Source: DIGJ01 sp031553075 (GTDB lineage: Bacteria; Bacillota; Clostridia; Lachnospirales; Lachnospiraceae). From it: DNA of 32,850 nucleotides. Below the pieces are notes generated by a model. The model worked only from the letters and a program-made list of their open reading frames with translations. It did no database searches and was not told the DNA's origin. Where the stretch lies: positions 1-32,850 of the forward strand of contig JAVBLX010000147.1 of NCBI GenBank assembly GCA_031553075.1, given 5' to 3'. Position 1 is the first letter of the stretch; every line of letters begins with the position of its first letter. Shown here piece after piece: positions 1-7,850 of this stretch. The position numbers and the translations under genes are program-made.

Positions 1-594
1 GCGGGTTTAATCCCTGTGGTAGGAGAGCCGGCCGATATTGTGAATGCCATTCTTTATCTCTTGCGAGGAGATAAGGTGAATGCGGCTCTATCGGCGGCAG
101 CCATGATATCAGTAATAGGGGCCTTTGCAACTGGCGGGAAATTTGCGTTAAAAGGGAAAAAGGCAATGAAAGTGGTAAAGAAAGTGGTGGTAAAAAAAGT
201 CGGGAAAAAGGCAATGAAGAGCTGGGATAGGGTTGTTGCTGAAGTAAAGAAGATAAAGGGTGGCGGTAAGTCTACAAAGGGTGTAGGAAGTAAGCTATTT
301 AACACTTTAGATGATTTCATTAACAATCCTAAGAAGTTAGCAAACGCAACACCAGAGCAAATGTATAAGTATTTGAAGAACAATGGATATAACCCACAGC
401 CTTTAAGTGGTGGAAGCCTGAAAAATATTCCATTTGAAGAAGGTGGCGGTTTCAAAGTGAACTGGGGTGGAGATAGAATTTTACAATATCATCCGGCTGG
501 TGGACATCATGGTGGTGTAGAATATTGGAAAATATCATCTGGTCCCACAGGAACAATAAGATACGATATGTTAGGCAATATTATACCGAACTAA
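1..594 (+). CDS. Polymorphic toxin, C-terminal part (5' end outside window)
   Basis: The reading frame is open from base 1, so the start lies upstream; the GTG at 16 is an internal codon. The visible part has an Ala/Gly-rich pre-toxin segment (GEPADIVNAILY, then a Lys/Val-rich stretch), followed by a linker and a C-terminal domain of about 100 residues with HPAGGHHGG, EYWKIS and a closing Gly-Thr-Ile-Arg strand. The same architecture recurs in the complete gene at 27879-29165, where the C-terminal motif is GGGRHG...YVKIS. The two C-terminal domains are therefore the same family, with likely His and Lys/Ser active-site residues. A small gene follows 34 bp downstream, as expected for an immunity protein. 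I infer a nuclease-type toxin exported by the type VII-like system; I do not recognise the exact toxin family. Confidence 0.75.
   Translation, partial: AGLIPVVGEPADIVNAILYLLRGDKVNAALSAAAMISVIGAFATGGKFALKGKKAMKVVKKVVVKKVGKKAMKSWDRVVAEVKKIKGGGKSTKGVGSKLFNTLDDFINNPKKLANATPEQMYKYLKNNGYNPQPLSGGSLKNIPFEEGGGFKVNWGGDRILQYHPAGGHHGGVEYWKISSGPTGTIRYDMLGNIIPN
19..265 (+). repeat. Pre-toxin direct repeat, copy A
   Basis: This 247-bp segment aligns without gaps to 28551-28797 (constant offset of 28532). It includes 41 identical bases at 169-209 / 28701-28741. It encodes the conserved pre-toxin region, and similarity drops sharply at the start of the variable toxin domain. The two copies lie on either side of the secretion locus in direct orientation. 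Confidence 0.85.
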
Positions 595-628
595 TAAGTG
601 ACGATTAAGCGTATTTGAAAGGAGAAAT

Positions 629-922
629 ATGATAGATACTTTAATTGAGCAAATCAATAAACAAGCGGAATCCCTTTTTACAGATTTGGGTTTTAATAAA
701 ACGATTATAAATAATGAAACTGTCTTTGAATATAAAGGAAGTTATTATAAATTAACTTTCGTAAAAGGACTCGGCGGTTTCGTCATGGAATTGGCCGTAT
801 CTCTTGAAGAAGCTCAGAAGAATTTATATGAAGATGGAGATATATACTCAATTTCCCTAGGTGAAAATGATATTTTGAACCAGTTAGCAATTGACATTAG
901 GAAGTACATTTTGCAAGAATAA
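629..922 (+). CDS. Candidate immunity protein (97 aa)
   Basis: A small acidic soluble protein begins at an ATG with a good AAAGGAG site 8 bp upstream, 34 bp after the toxin gene. It has an N-terminal helix (IEQINKQAESLF), a central beta region (FEYKGSYYKLTFVKG) and a C-terminal helix, with no signal peptide or membrane segment, so it should act in the cytoplasm. Position, size and low GC fit the cognate antitoxin of the preceding polymorphic toxin. I do not recognise a named immunity family. It is unrelated by eye to the second immunity candidate at 29162-29593, although the two toxin domains are related. A hairpin at 933-971 follows the stop. Confidence 0.6.
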   Translation: MIDTLIEQINKQAESLFTDLGFNKTIINNETVFEYKGSYYKLTFVKGLGGFVMELAVSLEEAQKNLYEDGDIYSISLGENDILNQLAIDIRKYILQE

Positions 923-932
923 TTTACAGAGA

Positions 933-971
933 ACAAGCACAAATCCAAGTAAATATAGGTTTTGTGCTTGT
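933..971 (+). terminator. Hairpin after toxin-immunity unit
   Basis: ACAAGCACAAA at 933-943 pairs perfectly with TTTGTGCTTGT at 961-971 around a 17-nt loop. It starts 10 bp after the immunity stop codon. No long T-run follows, so efficiency is uncertain, but position and symmetry fit a transcription end. Confidence 0.55.
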
Positions 972-995
972 TGCTATTTATGTTACATTCATATT

Positions 996-1225
996 TCAAC
1001 TAGAAAGTGCTCTGAGTGTATGCCAAACAAATTTTAAACTGCTGATAAATAGTGCTTCTTCGTTCGCCAGTAAAATAACATAGATTTGCTGTTCTAATTC
1101 CTCAAGTTCCGAAGAGTCTAATTTATCTTCTAACCATTTCAACGAGATTTCTGAAGATGTTTGATTATAGTAGGGGTATTTCTGAAAGCTTCAAAAATAT
1201 ATATTAGGTTTTTATTCATAGACAT
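996..1225 (-). pseudogene. Frameshifted small helical protein gene
   Basis: On the minus strand an ATG at 1225 (GAAAGGA upstream) opens a frame that begins MSMNKNLIYIFEAFRNTP and stops early. A one-base shift near the C/G run at about 1170-1175 joins a second frame that continues through EISLKWLEDKLDSSELEELE and ANEEALFISSLKF to a TGA at 996-998. Restored, it would be about 75 residues, all helical, resembling small uncharacterised Firmicutes proteins with a conserved E..LFI..F C-terminus. The 230-nt length confirms that the two ends are out of frame. It could be a true pseudogene or a sequencing indel in the homopolymer. A second broken copy lies at 1437-1512. Confidence 0.55.
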
Positions 1226-1271
1226 CGAATTCCTTTCTTTTCAGTTACGTGTTAACTACAATTCTCATTCT

Positions 1272-1436
1272 CTAGTGCACCATCTTCTAAATAACTAGAC
1301 CATTCGCTGGTCTGATTTCTCGAGAGCACAAATGAAAAAGCCTCAGTGTAGCCCGCTACACCTACGTTTTTTCATCCGTACTCTCGAAAAATCATCCTCA
1401 CCGATTGGTCCAGTTATTTAGAAGATGGTACACTAG
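1272..1436. repeat. 165-bp palindromic element, family 1
   Basis: The element starts CTAGTGCACCATCTTCTAAA and ends with its near reverse complement, GATGGTACACTAG. The arms are imperfect inverted repeats along the whole length, with a centre GTAGCCCGCTAC. A near-identical copy in the opposite orientation lies at 30483-30648 and a partial copy starts at 32710. There is no ORF, so it looks like a non-autonomous, MITE-like element. It abuts the broken gene copy at 1437-1512. Confidence 0.8.
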
Positions 1437-1512
1437 TAAAAATCACAAAGCTTTACTGCTCTAATTCCTCAAGCTCCGAGAAACTAAAAATAATCTCTAA
1501 TTATTTTCTGGA
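1437..1512 (-). pseudogene. Second, truncated copy of the small helical gene
   Basis: Minus-strand sequence here is close to the middle of the frameshifted gene at 996-1225. FSELEELEQ is readable, followed by a TAA where the other copy has CAA (Gln). DNA similarity runs right up to the palindromic element's edge at 1436 and then stops, so the element seems to have inserted into, or deleted, the rest of this copy. Confidence 0.45.
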
Positions 1513-1560
1513 AAAACACACCTTGTACCCAATTTTGATAATAGAGGAAAAATAGTTCGA

Positions 1561-1608
1561 TTTTTACACAAAAAAATTTCGCTGTAGCGGACTTTTTTTG
1601 TGTAAAAA
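1561..1608. terminator. Large A/T-flanked hairpin
   Basis: TTTTTACACAAAAAAA at 1561-1576 pairs with the mirrored sequence ending at 1608. The core CGCTGTAGCG (1580-1589) is itself a 4-bp stem. The structure has A- and T-runs on both sides, like a bidirectional Rho-independent terminator, and would insulate the secretion operon that begins just downstream. It could also be a short palindromic repeat. Confidence 0.5.
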
Positions 1609-1647
1609 ATAAAATTTTAAAAATTTTTAAAAAATCACAAAAAAAAT

Positions 1648-1662
1648 CCCATATTAATAGTG
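1648..1662 (+). promoter_or_regulatory. Promoter-like motif, copy 1
   Basis: CCCATATTAATAGTG occurs here, about 37 bp before the start codon at 1699, after a long A/T-tract. The identical 15-mer, also after an A/T-tract, is at 9921-9935, about 37 bp before the start at 9972. TATTAA is a plausible -10 element. Because the motif is shared and sits at the same distance from both operon starts, I infer a common promoter or operator. Confidence 0.6.
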
Positions 1663-1698
1663 AGAGAAAAAATAATTAAAAAACGGAAAGGAGAATGG

Positions 1699-2778
1699 AT
1701 GCAAAGCTACAAAAGAACATTCAGAAAACTAATAATCCTGTTACAAGTTATTATTCTGGCTAATTCCCTCCCCGTATATGCCAAAAACGTCGGAACCATA
1801 AATGACTTCCGGGAGCTGACAGGGGAAAAGCGGCTGGATGATAAATCCTTCCTGCAGGAAATCAGACAAATTATCGCCACCTACGAAAGAGGAAAGGAAT
1901 GGGACGAGCTGGTATCTCTCTTAAAGGAAATAGATGGAGACATAGCATACCAGCAATGGCAGGAACAGGAAAAAAGGTGGCAGGATTCCATCGATAAGAT
2001 GGATCAGGATTTTTTAAACAACCAGTCTCTGGAAATCCTTCGCATGGATTACAGCGACTACCTCACGGCTGTTAAAGAGCGGACAGAATATCTGGGAGAA
2101 CAGTCAATGGCGCTGAATTTTGCAAAAAGTACTCAGGAAGCCTATGAATACGCCATGTCGATTCTAAATGGTATGGGAGATGACTTCATGCTGGGAGAAC
2201 TGGGGAAAGAAATGAAGACCTTTACCCAGAACAATCTGACAGTGCAAAAGCCTTTTGACGAAGAATACCACGGAATACTGGTTTCCATACCCCGGGAAGC
2301 CGAAATATATTCCCAACTCAATGGAACCGTCATCCGTACTTCTAAAACCAGCGTATGGATTCAATCAGGCAAATCCATTGTCATGAAATATACCGGAATA
2401 AAGCCAGTGGTAAAAAAAGGGGAAAAGATTTCTCAATACCAGCAGATTGGAAATGTGTTAAAAGAACAAATTGGCTTTGAGGTGATACAAAATACCATCC
2501 CCATTAACCCATTGTTTTTATACGGGAGCCGGGGGATAAGCTGGTATGTGGAATGGCTGGCCCTTCATCCGGGAGGAGAAAAAACGATTCCAGACTTTTC
2601 AAGGGTCCAAGATGAATGCTCTGCCCAGAAAGAGAATATCACAGCGGAGTCCACGGTCAAAAAGGAAGAGAATGAATCATCAAGCATTAAACAGGAGGGA
2701 GATTCTTTTCACTTGACAAATGAAGTGATAACAAAGGTAAGAGAGGAGGAAGTTACGGATCATGAAACCATTGAGTGA
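1699..2778 (+). CDS. Secreted degenerate M23 (LytM-like) protein
   Basis: The ATG at 1699 has AAGGAG 5 bp upstream; an in-frame GTG at 1660 lies inside the promoter-like motif and is rejected. The 359-residue product has a signal peptide (basic start, RKLIILLQVIILANS, cleavage near VYA|KN), a long helical, coiled-coil-like region, and at about residues 205-276 a fold resembling M23/LytM: NGTVI...SVWIQSGKSIVMKY, VKKGEKISQYQQIGNV, IGFEV, INPLFLYG. Family members carry catalytic HxxxD and HLHFEV; here HFEV is GFEV and the YAHL position is KYTG, so it should be catalytically dead. The C-terminal tail is Glu/Ser-rich. It opens the Tad-like operon and may be an extracytoplasmic scaffold, as dead LytM proteins are elsewhere. 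The next gene overlaps by 17 bp. Confidence 0.7.
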   Translation: MQSYKRTFRKLIILLQVIILANSLPVYAKNVGTINDFRELTGEKRLDDKSFLQEIRQIIATYERGKEWDELVSLLKEIDGDIAYQQWQEQEKRWQDSIDKMDQDFLNNQSLEILRMDYSDYLTAVKERTEYLGEQSMALNFAKSTQEAYEYAMSILNGMGDDFMLGELGKEMKTFTQNNLTVQKPFDEEYHGILVSIPREAEIYSQLNGTVIRTSKTSVWIQSGKSIVMKYTGIKPVVKKGEKISQYQQIGNVLKEQIGFEVIQNTIPINPLFLYGSRGISWYVEWLALHPGGEKTIPDFSRVQDECSAQKENITAESTVKKEENESSSIKQEGDSFHLTNEVITKVREEEVTDHETIE

Positions 2779-3385
2779 AACATGGAAAAAGAAAACAGTA
2801 TTTATATTTTTGAGCCTGCTTCTGATTATCGCCCTATATGTAACCTGGTACATATTTTATTCAGCCAATCATGGTCAACTGATTGAGGAGTCCAAGCTTT
2901 GTGTGGTAACTAAACAGGTTTCCGATTACAAAGACGGACGCCCGGAAAATGTATGGTCCATACGCTACTACTCTCAGGAAGAAAAATCCTATCTGTATAA
3001 AAACGAAACCCGGATTCGAGAGACCAAGGAGTCTGGTCAGCAGGAAATACTTACCTTCCGTCCGGAAAGTATTAAAGCTCAGGGGTTAAATAGCCTGACC
3101 GATTGCGCCACAGAATCGGAATACCGCTTCGAATGTGAACTTTCCACCGCCGAAAGCTATCTTGCCTCCACACTTCAGGAGGGAGATGTGCTTTTGCAGA
3201 AAATTCTCACCTCCGATTCTATGGAATGTTACATACAATCCCGGGAGAAAGGGGTAATTCGTGCAGTTTTTATGGATTTAAGCTATGGGGACTTTAATGT
3301 CTCAAAAGGAATTTTTTTCTATGGTGTCCTGAAACAGGAACCACAGCTGCCAACGGCAGAATCTTACTTTAAGGAGGATTTATAA
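2762..3385 (+). CDS. Single-pass membrane protein, unknown (207 aa)
   Basis: The gene overlaps the upstream gene by 17 bp and has GAGGAGG before the ATG. A basic N-terminus is followed by one transmembrane helix (TVFIFLSLLLIIALYVTWYIF, about residues 13-33) and then a 170-residue domain predicted to lie outside. That domain is mixed alpha/beta, with SIRYYSQEEKSYLYKN and the pairs ESEYRFECEL and ESYLASTLQEG. I recognise no family. Position between the M23-like and CpaB-like genes, and tight coupling to both (the next ATG follows immediately), suggest a structural part of the envelope assembly. Confidence 0.65.
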   Translation: MKPLSETWKKKTVFIFLSLLLIIALYVTWYIFYSANHGQLIEESKLCVVTKQVSDYKDGRPENVWSIRYYSQEEKSYLYKNETRIRETKESGQQEILTFRPESIKAQGLNSLTDCATESEYRFECELSTAESYLASTLQEGDVLLQKILTSDSMECYIQSREKGVIRAVFMDLSYGDFNVSKGIFFYGVLKQEPQLPTAESYFKEDL

Positions 3386-4315
3386 ATGTATTCAAAACGA
3401 AACCTGATTTACGCGGGAGTTGGTATCGTTCTCTTTTTGGCGATTATTGGTGTTGCACTGATGATTCGAAACTATCAGACGCAGATTAAGAAGGGAGAAG
3501 AGGTTATCACCAGCTTGCAGGGAGAACTGGACCGCATTGGAGAAATGGGGTATGTATACCAGCTCAACACCGATGTAAAGTCAAAAAACATTATTCAAGG
3601 CTATGAAATGGAACTGGTAGAGATGCCCATGTCAGTAATTCCACCCAATGCCGTGACCGACGAAGCAGAAGTGGCAGGAAAATACTACAAAATAGGTCTG
3701 GGCAAACAGACCACTCTTACTCTGGACATGGTCATGGATTTTGCCATTTCCGATGATATGCGGGAAATGGACGTGGTATTTGACGAAATTCCCATTGGTC
3801 TTATGCCGGGAGATTACATTGACGTGCGAATCTCCTTCCCGCTGGGACAAGATTATATTGCCATGTCACATAAACGGGTAGTAGCAATCAACGACTCTAC
3901 GGCCAAGCTGATCGTTTCCCAAGAGGATTTTTACACCTATGAGGCAATGAAAACCGATCTGGCTATCTATGCCAGCACCAAGATTTACGGTGCAAAATAT
4001 GTGGAGGCTGGTGTTCAAAAGGAAGCCACCGTTTATTATCCGGTAAGCCTTGAAGTTCTTCACACCAAGCTTTTGGACCCCAACATTGATACCTCGGATT
4101 ACAGCATGATACTGGAACGGAGACAACAGTTGGAGGAACAGCTTCTGGCTTCTGACAAGGTTGATATTTCCAATACGGTGACCAGTGGAAAAGAGAATAT
4201 CGGTGATAAATTCTCAGAAGCAAAAAAAGATTATGATAAGCTTCAGGAGAAAAAGGCGGCAGAACTTTTAGCTGCTCAGGCATTGGAACAAAGCAAAGTA
4301 GAAGAAGCCGAATAA
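3386..4315 (+). CDS. CpaB/RcpC-like SAF-domain protein
   Basis: AAGGAGG precedes the ATG. One N-terminal TM helix (LIYAGVGIVLFLAIIGVALMI) is followed by a coiled stretch and an SAF domain at about residues 57-115 (DVKSKNIIQGYEMELVEMPM, then IPPNAVTDEAEVAGKYYK). A beta domain after it has MPGDYIDVRISF, matching the CpaB/RcpC layout of Tad pilus assembly proteins, where the family sits in the periplasm or outside the membrane and helps the fibre or pore. The C-terminus is a charged helix (QEKKAAELLAAQ). With the ATPase and platform genes downstream, this is one of the strongest markers of a Tad-type system. Length (309 aa) is close to CpaB. Confidence 0.8.
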   Translation: MYSKRNLIYAGVGIVLFLAIIGVALMIRNYQTQIKKGEEVITSLQGELDRIGEMGYVYQLNTDVKSKNIIQGYEMELVEMPMSVIPPNAVTDEAEVAGKYYKIGLGKQTTLTLDMVMDFAISDDMREMDVVFDEIPIGLMPGDYIDVRISFPLGQDYIAMSHKRVVAINDSTAKLIVSQEDFYTYEAMKTDLAIYASTKIYGAKYVEAGVQKEATVYYPVSLEVLHTKLLDPNIDTSDYSMILERRQQLEEQLLASDKVDISNTVTSGKENIGDKFSEAKKDYDKLQEKKAAELLAAQALEQSKVEEAE

Positions 4316-4344
4316 GTAATTGACAATCAAAAAAGGAGCTACAG

Positions 4345-4977
4345 ATGATTAAATTAGCAATAACCGGAAAAGCAGAAAAACGTATTTTGGCCTATCCTCT
4401 TTTGAAGGCCAGTTCAATTGCCGGAAAAACGGCCTTTCTTACCGATGATGGAGCCTATAAAAGATTGTATAAGGGCAGTGGCGTGAAAGGAATGCTGGAG
4501 AACATAACCATCTATATTTGTCCGGAGCTGAATGACAAAACAGCCGCCCCCATTTTGAAGGAGGTACTGGAGGAAGATGTAGAATACTTGATTATTGCCT
4601 CAGATTCCTATTATCCGGCAGACGTAAAGCATATTTTAATGTTTTGTGAACAGAACAGTACATTTATGGGTAACTATATTGAAGATGTAGTAGATGAAAG
4701 AGATGATATTACCCTGGCAACCATTTCTGTGGTACCTGAGAAAATCTCCCTGGTACCAAAGGGCTTTAAAATACACCAGCTTCAGTGGAAAGCACAGCAT
4801 TTACCTTATCTTTGCCTGACGGAGGAGCAGCAGGAGCTTCAGCCTCTAAAGGAAAAGCAGATAAACCAACTTCTTACCACAGCCTTTGCCGAAAGCTATC
4901 GGATGAAGCCAGGGGAGTTTCAGCAGTTATTAAAGCGCAAGCGGTATTCCTATACCAAAAAAGACGAACGGAGGTAA
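4345..4977 (+). CDS. ParA/MinD-like fold protein lacking a P-loop (tentative)
   Basis: AAAGGAG lies 7 bp before the ATG. The 210-residue soluble protein starts MIKLAITGKAEKRILAYPLL, with a strand and loop where a P-loop would stand but no GKT. It has a later EDVEYLIIASDSYYPADVKH segment like the switch/Walker-B strand of deviant-Walker ATPases, and a C-terminal helical QQLLKRKR tail. I do not recognise a family; the fold call is an inference from the order of strands. It sits directly before another MinD-like gene with a damaged P-loop, so the two may form a heterodimer that replaces CpaE. Confidence 0.45.
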   Translation: MIKLAITGKAEKRILAYPLLKASSIAGKTAFLTDDGAYKRLYKGSGVKGMLENITIYICPELNDKTAAPILKEVLEEDVEYLIIASDSYYPADVKHILMFCEQNSTFMGNYIEDVVDERDDITLATISVVPEKISLVPKGFKIHQLQWKAQHLPYLCLTEEQQELQPLKEKQINQLLTTAFAESYRMKPGEFQQLLKRKRYSYTKKDERR

Positions 4978-4982
4978 ACGAC

Positions 4983-5819
4983 ATGAACATAGGAGTGATA
5001 TCGCCCCATATTCACGGCAACGGCAATACGACCATAGCCTCTTTACTGGCCTTTGAACTGGCTTCCCGAAATCGCACGGTATGCCTTACTCATACCAGGA
5101 CCAAATCGGAGTCCATGTTCCACTATTTTGGCTTCAAGGAGACGGATGACCGGACCAGCAATCCGGTGCAGATTATCAACCTTATTCGGGAAGGCGGTAT
5201 TCAGAAGCAGGATGTAAAAAATTATTGTCGTCAGGTGACGGATCGCCTGGATTTATTCAGCCTGGATGCCTTTATTGCCAAGCCAGGGAAGGAGAGTGGG
5301 GTCAGCTCGGAGCAGATGGATATTGTAACCCGTTTTATTGCCACCAGCTTTCCTTATGACTACATCGTATTTGATGTGGATGAGAACAGCCTGGATAATT
5401 CTGCTGTAAGAATTACTCTGGAATACGCTGATGTACTGGTTTTTGTAATATCACAGTCTATAACGGAGCTGAAACGCTTTGCAGCCGAAAAAACCAAAAT
5501 ACTGAAACAAACTGGAAATATCCCTTCCCTGGTGGTGGTAAACCGATATTGCGACCTGATTGGAACCATAAAGAATACAGCGGGTGTTCTGGGAATCCGT
5601 AATCCGAAAAGTTGGTATCCGGTTCGGTTGAATCAGTGGGTTCCTTATTGTGAAAACCGAGGCGAATTAAAGTATCTGGCAGAACGTATACAAAATCGGG
5701 ATGCTCGCGTGTTGGAGCTGGACTATGATATTAAGAAGCTGGCTGGCGGGATACAAAATGTGAAACAGGCAGCACGGAATCACAGGCGAGAGCAGATACG
5801 AGGAGAAAGGGTGGACTGA
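4983..5819 (+). CDS. CpaE/ParA-like ATPase-fold protein with atypical P-loop
   Basis: An upstream in-frame start at 4785 overlaps the previous gene by 190 bp; the ATG at 4983 has GGAGG 8 bp before it and begins MNIGVISPHIHGNGNTT, the expected first strand. The family signature KGGxGK[ST] is here SPHIHGNGNTT (residues 7-17), so both lysines are absent and normal ATP hydrolysis is doubtful. The rest follows MinD/ParA: TVCLTH, YDYIVFDVDEN (about 126-135), and ADVLVFVISQSITELKRF as the switch-II strand. In Tad systems, CpaE positions the machine at the pole. The gene is followed by the CpaF-like ATPase, the normal CpaE-CpaF order. A second CpaE-like gene with an intact P-loop is at 19141. Confidence 0.7.
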   Translation: MNIGVISPHIHGNGNTTIASLLAFELASRNRTVCLTHTRTKSESMFHYFGFKETDDRTSNPVQIINLIREGGIQKQDVKNYCRQVTDRLDLFSLDAFIAKPGKESGVSSEQMDIVTRFIATSFPYDYIVFDVDENSLDNSAVRITLEYADVLVFVISQSITELKRFAAEKTKILKQTGNIPSLVVVNRYCDLIGTIKNTAGVLGIRNPKSWYPVRLNQWVPYCENRGELKYLAERIQNRDARVLELDYDIKKLAGGIQNVKQAARNHRREQIRGERVD

Positions 5820-5869
5820 TGGCAGTATGTTTGAGAGAGTGAAGAAAAATCAAGGAAAGGAAAATGTAG

Positions 5870-7837
5870 ATGGAAAATACACAGTTAATGCTTGCTTCCG
5901 CGCTGATAATCTGTTTTATCCTGGCGGCATTGTATTTTTATGCGAAAGGCCGAAAGCAGGTTGTACTGGAAGAGGACCTTTCTTCCTTTGAGGAGGTACT
6001 GGATGCGGTTAAGCTTTATGTGGTAGACCTGACCAAGGAAAGCTATGAATCCGTCACCAAGACCGACGAAGAGCTGAAACGCCTCAATGAAAGAAAGGCA
6101 CAGCGGAAGGAAGCACTGAAAAATGCCGTATACGGCATTGAAAGTGCAAAAATTATGGTAAAGGAACTGATTCACGATTTTCTGGATGAACATATGACAC
6201 CGGATAAAATGCGTCAGATTATCGGGCTTGACCGGGAAAGCGAGCCTAATTCCAATACCATGTTTGAAATTTTAATGTATCGTTACAAAAAGCTATATGG
6301 CAGGGATGCCATGACCAAATGGATTTTAAATTATGAATTTGAAAAGCCAAGACCAGCCAACGGGTTGGGAAAGGAAAATGATATTGCCTATTACATCACC
6401 AGAGCAGACCTGGAGGAAAGTTATTACCGGGAAAATATCGTGCTTTCTGATGGAGAAGTCGTAGACATTTTTACTATCCTTATATTTCAGGCCTTTAAGG
6501 GCTTCGGGTGTCTGGATACCATAACAGAAATGAATGTAAATGGACTCAACATTGGCGTATCTGGCTCCATTATGGAGGCAATCACCAATGGAACGACCAG
6601 TGAAGCAACCAATGCGTTATGGCTTTATTTTAAAGGCTCCTACATACACCTGCAATTTCTGGATTTTGGCTCTGAGGATGAAATCCGCCGCATCGTCCAG
6701 TTGTTAATCCGCTGGAACTCCCCCGGACCCCTGTCGGCTAAGCGGGGCTATATCGTCAATACAATGCATGATAAATCCAGAATCCTGGCCATCAGACCCC
6801 CTGCCGGAGAGTGTTGGGCTGCCTTTGTTCGAAAATTTACCTTGGATATTGTATCCCCGGAGGCCTTGATTCTGAAGCCCGGTGTGACCGGAGGAAACTT
6901 ATGTATTAAGCTGATTGAATTTTTAATGCGGGGACAGATTACCACTGCCGTAACCGGCAGACAGGGTTCCGGTAAAACCACTTTGATGAAAGCGATTGTA
7001 GCCTATATGGATCCCCGGTACAACATCCGTGTATTGGAAATGGCGCCGGAAATGTATCTGAGGGAAACCTATCCAAACCGGAATATTTTTTCGGTACAGG
7101 AGACCGATACCGTATCAGCGGAAAATCTGCAGGATGCCCTGAAAAAATCTGACAGTGCGATTACCATTATCGGTGAAGTAGCAACCGACCCGGTAGCCGC
7201 CAGAATGATTCAGTTAGCTATGACCGGATCTATTTATACGATCTTTTCCCATCACGCCAATCAGGCCAAGGACCTGGTGCTTACCCTGCGTAACTCGCTG
7301 GTAAATGCAGGCGGCTTTGACAACATGACTACCGCCGAACGGCAGGTAACGGATGTGTTAAAAATAAATGTTCATCTGGATTTTACCCCGGATGGAAAAC
7401 GCTTTATTAAGCGAATCACAGAGATTGTCCAGTTGGAGGAAGGGGTTCCCTATCCGGCATACGATCAAAAAAATCATCAGGCCAGCACTACCAATATTAT
7501 GCGGGAGTACTTTAACCGCCAAACCGACCGTATTTCCTTTGAGACCAGGGATATTCTAACCTATGATACCGAAACAGATACCTACCTGTCGGGAGAGATG
7601 ATGAGCGAATACCTTTACCAGAGGATTTGTGAAACACTTTCCCGAGAGGAACGGAAGGATTTTACCAATTTTATGTCATATTACTGGAAAGCGGAACGGC
7701 CCAAGGATTATCAAGGGCTTAGTGAGCGGGAGTTAGATTTTACACCAACAGCCAAAATGGAGGATGAATTCAAGGAAGCAGTGTCCTATTTGAAGAATCG
7801 TAATCCGGTGGCATCCCAGTTCAGTATTGATGGTTAA
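5870..7837 (+). CDS. CpaF/TadA-like secretion ATPase, membrane-anchored
   Basis: This is a VirB11/PilT-superfamily ATPase of 655 residues. The core has Walker A GRQGSGKT at 363-370, an Asp-box-like region (VLEMAPEMYLRE), Walker B with the catalytic Glu in IIGEVATD (E436), and a His box SHHAN. In family members GEVR is usual; the Arg is replaced by Ala here. Unlike cytosolic CpaF, it begins with a clear transmembrane helix (LMLASALIICFILAALYFYA, residues 6-25) and a helical N-domain. It should power the Tad-like motor, acting with the TadB/C fusion encoded next, which starts just after the stop codon. The start ATG is preceded by AAGGAAAGG. Confidence 0.85.
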   Translation: MENTQLMLASALIICFILAALYFYAKGRKQVVLEEDLSSFEEVLDAVKLYVVDLTKESYESVTKTDEELKRLNERKAQRKEALKNAVYGIESAKIMVKELIHDFLDEHMTPDKMRQIIGLDRESEPNSNTMFEILMYRYKKLYGRDAMTKWILNYEFEKPRPANGLGKENDIAYYITRADLEESYYRENIVLSDGEVVDIFTILIFQAFKGFGCLDTITEMNVNGLNIGVSGSIMEAITNGTTSEATNALWLYFKGSYIHLQFLDFGSEDEIRRIVQLLIRWNSPGPLSAKRGYIVNTMHDKSRILAIRPPAGECWAAFVRKFTLDIVSPEALILKPGVTGGNLCIKLIEFLMRGQITTAVTGRQGSGKTTLMKAIVAYMDPRYNIRVLEMAPEMYLRETYPNRNIFSVQETDTVSAENLQDALKKSDSAITIIGEVATDPVAARMIQLAMTGSIYTIFSHHANQAKDLVLTLRNSLVNAGGFDNMTTAERQVTDVLKINVHLDFTPDGKRFIKRITEIVQLEEGVPYPAYDQKNHQASTTNIMREYFNRQTDRISFETRDILTYDTETDTYLSGEMMSEYLYQRICETLSREERKDFTNFMSYYWKAERPKDYQGLSERELDFTPTAKMEDEFKEAVSYLKNRNPVASQFSIDG

Positions 7838-7850
7838 AGGAGGAAACAGC

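Noticed and set aside
54..455. Minus-strand ORF, and a similar one at 28586-28990
   Set aside because: Antisense shadows of the Lys-rich pre-toxin region, with no ribosome binding site.
1272..1436. CRISPR array or tRNA-like repeat
   Set aside because: The repeats are single inverted elements, not spaced direct repeats.
4785..4982. Longer start for the CpaE-like gene
   Set aside because: It overlaps the previous gene by 190 bp and the extension has no family features; the ATG at 4983 has GGAGG.
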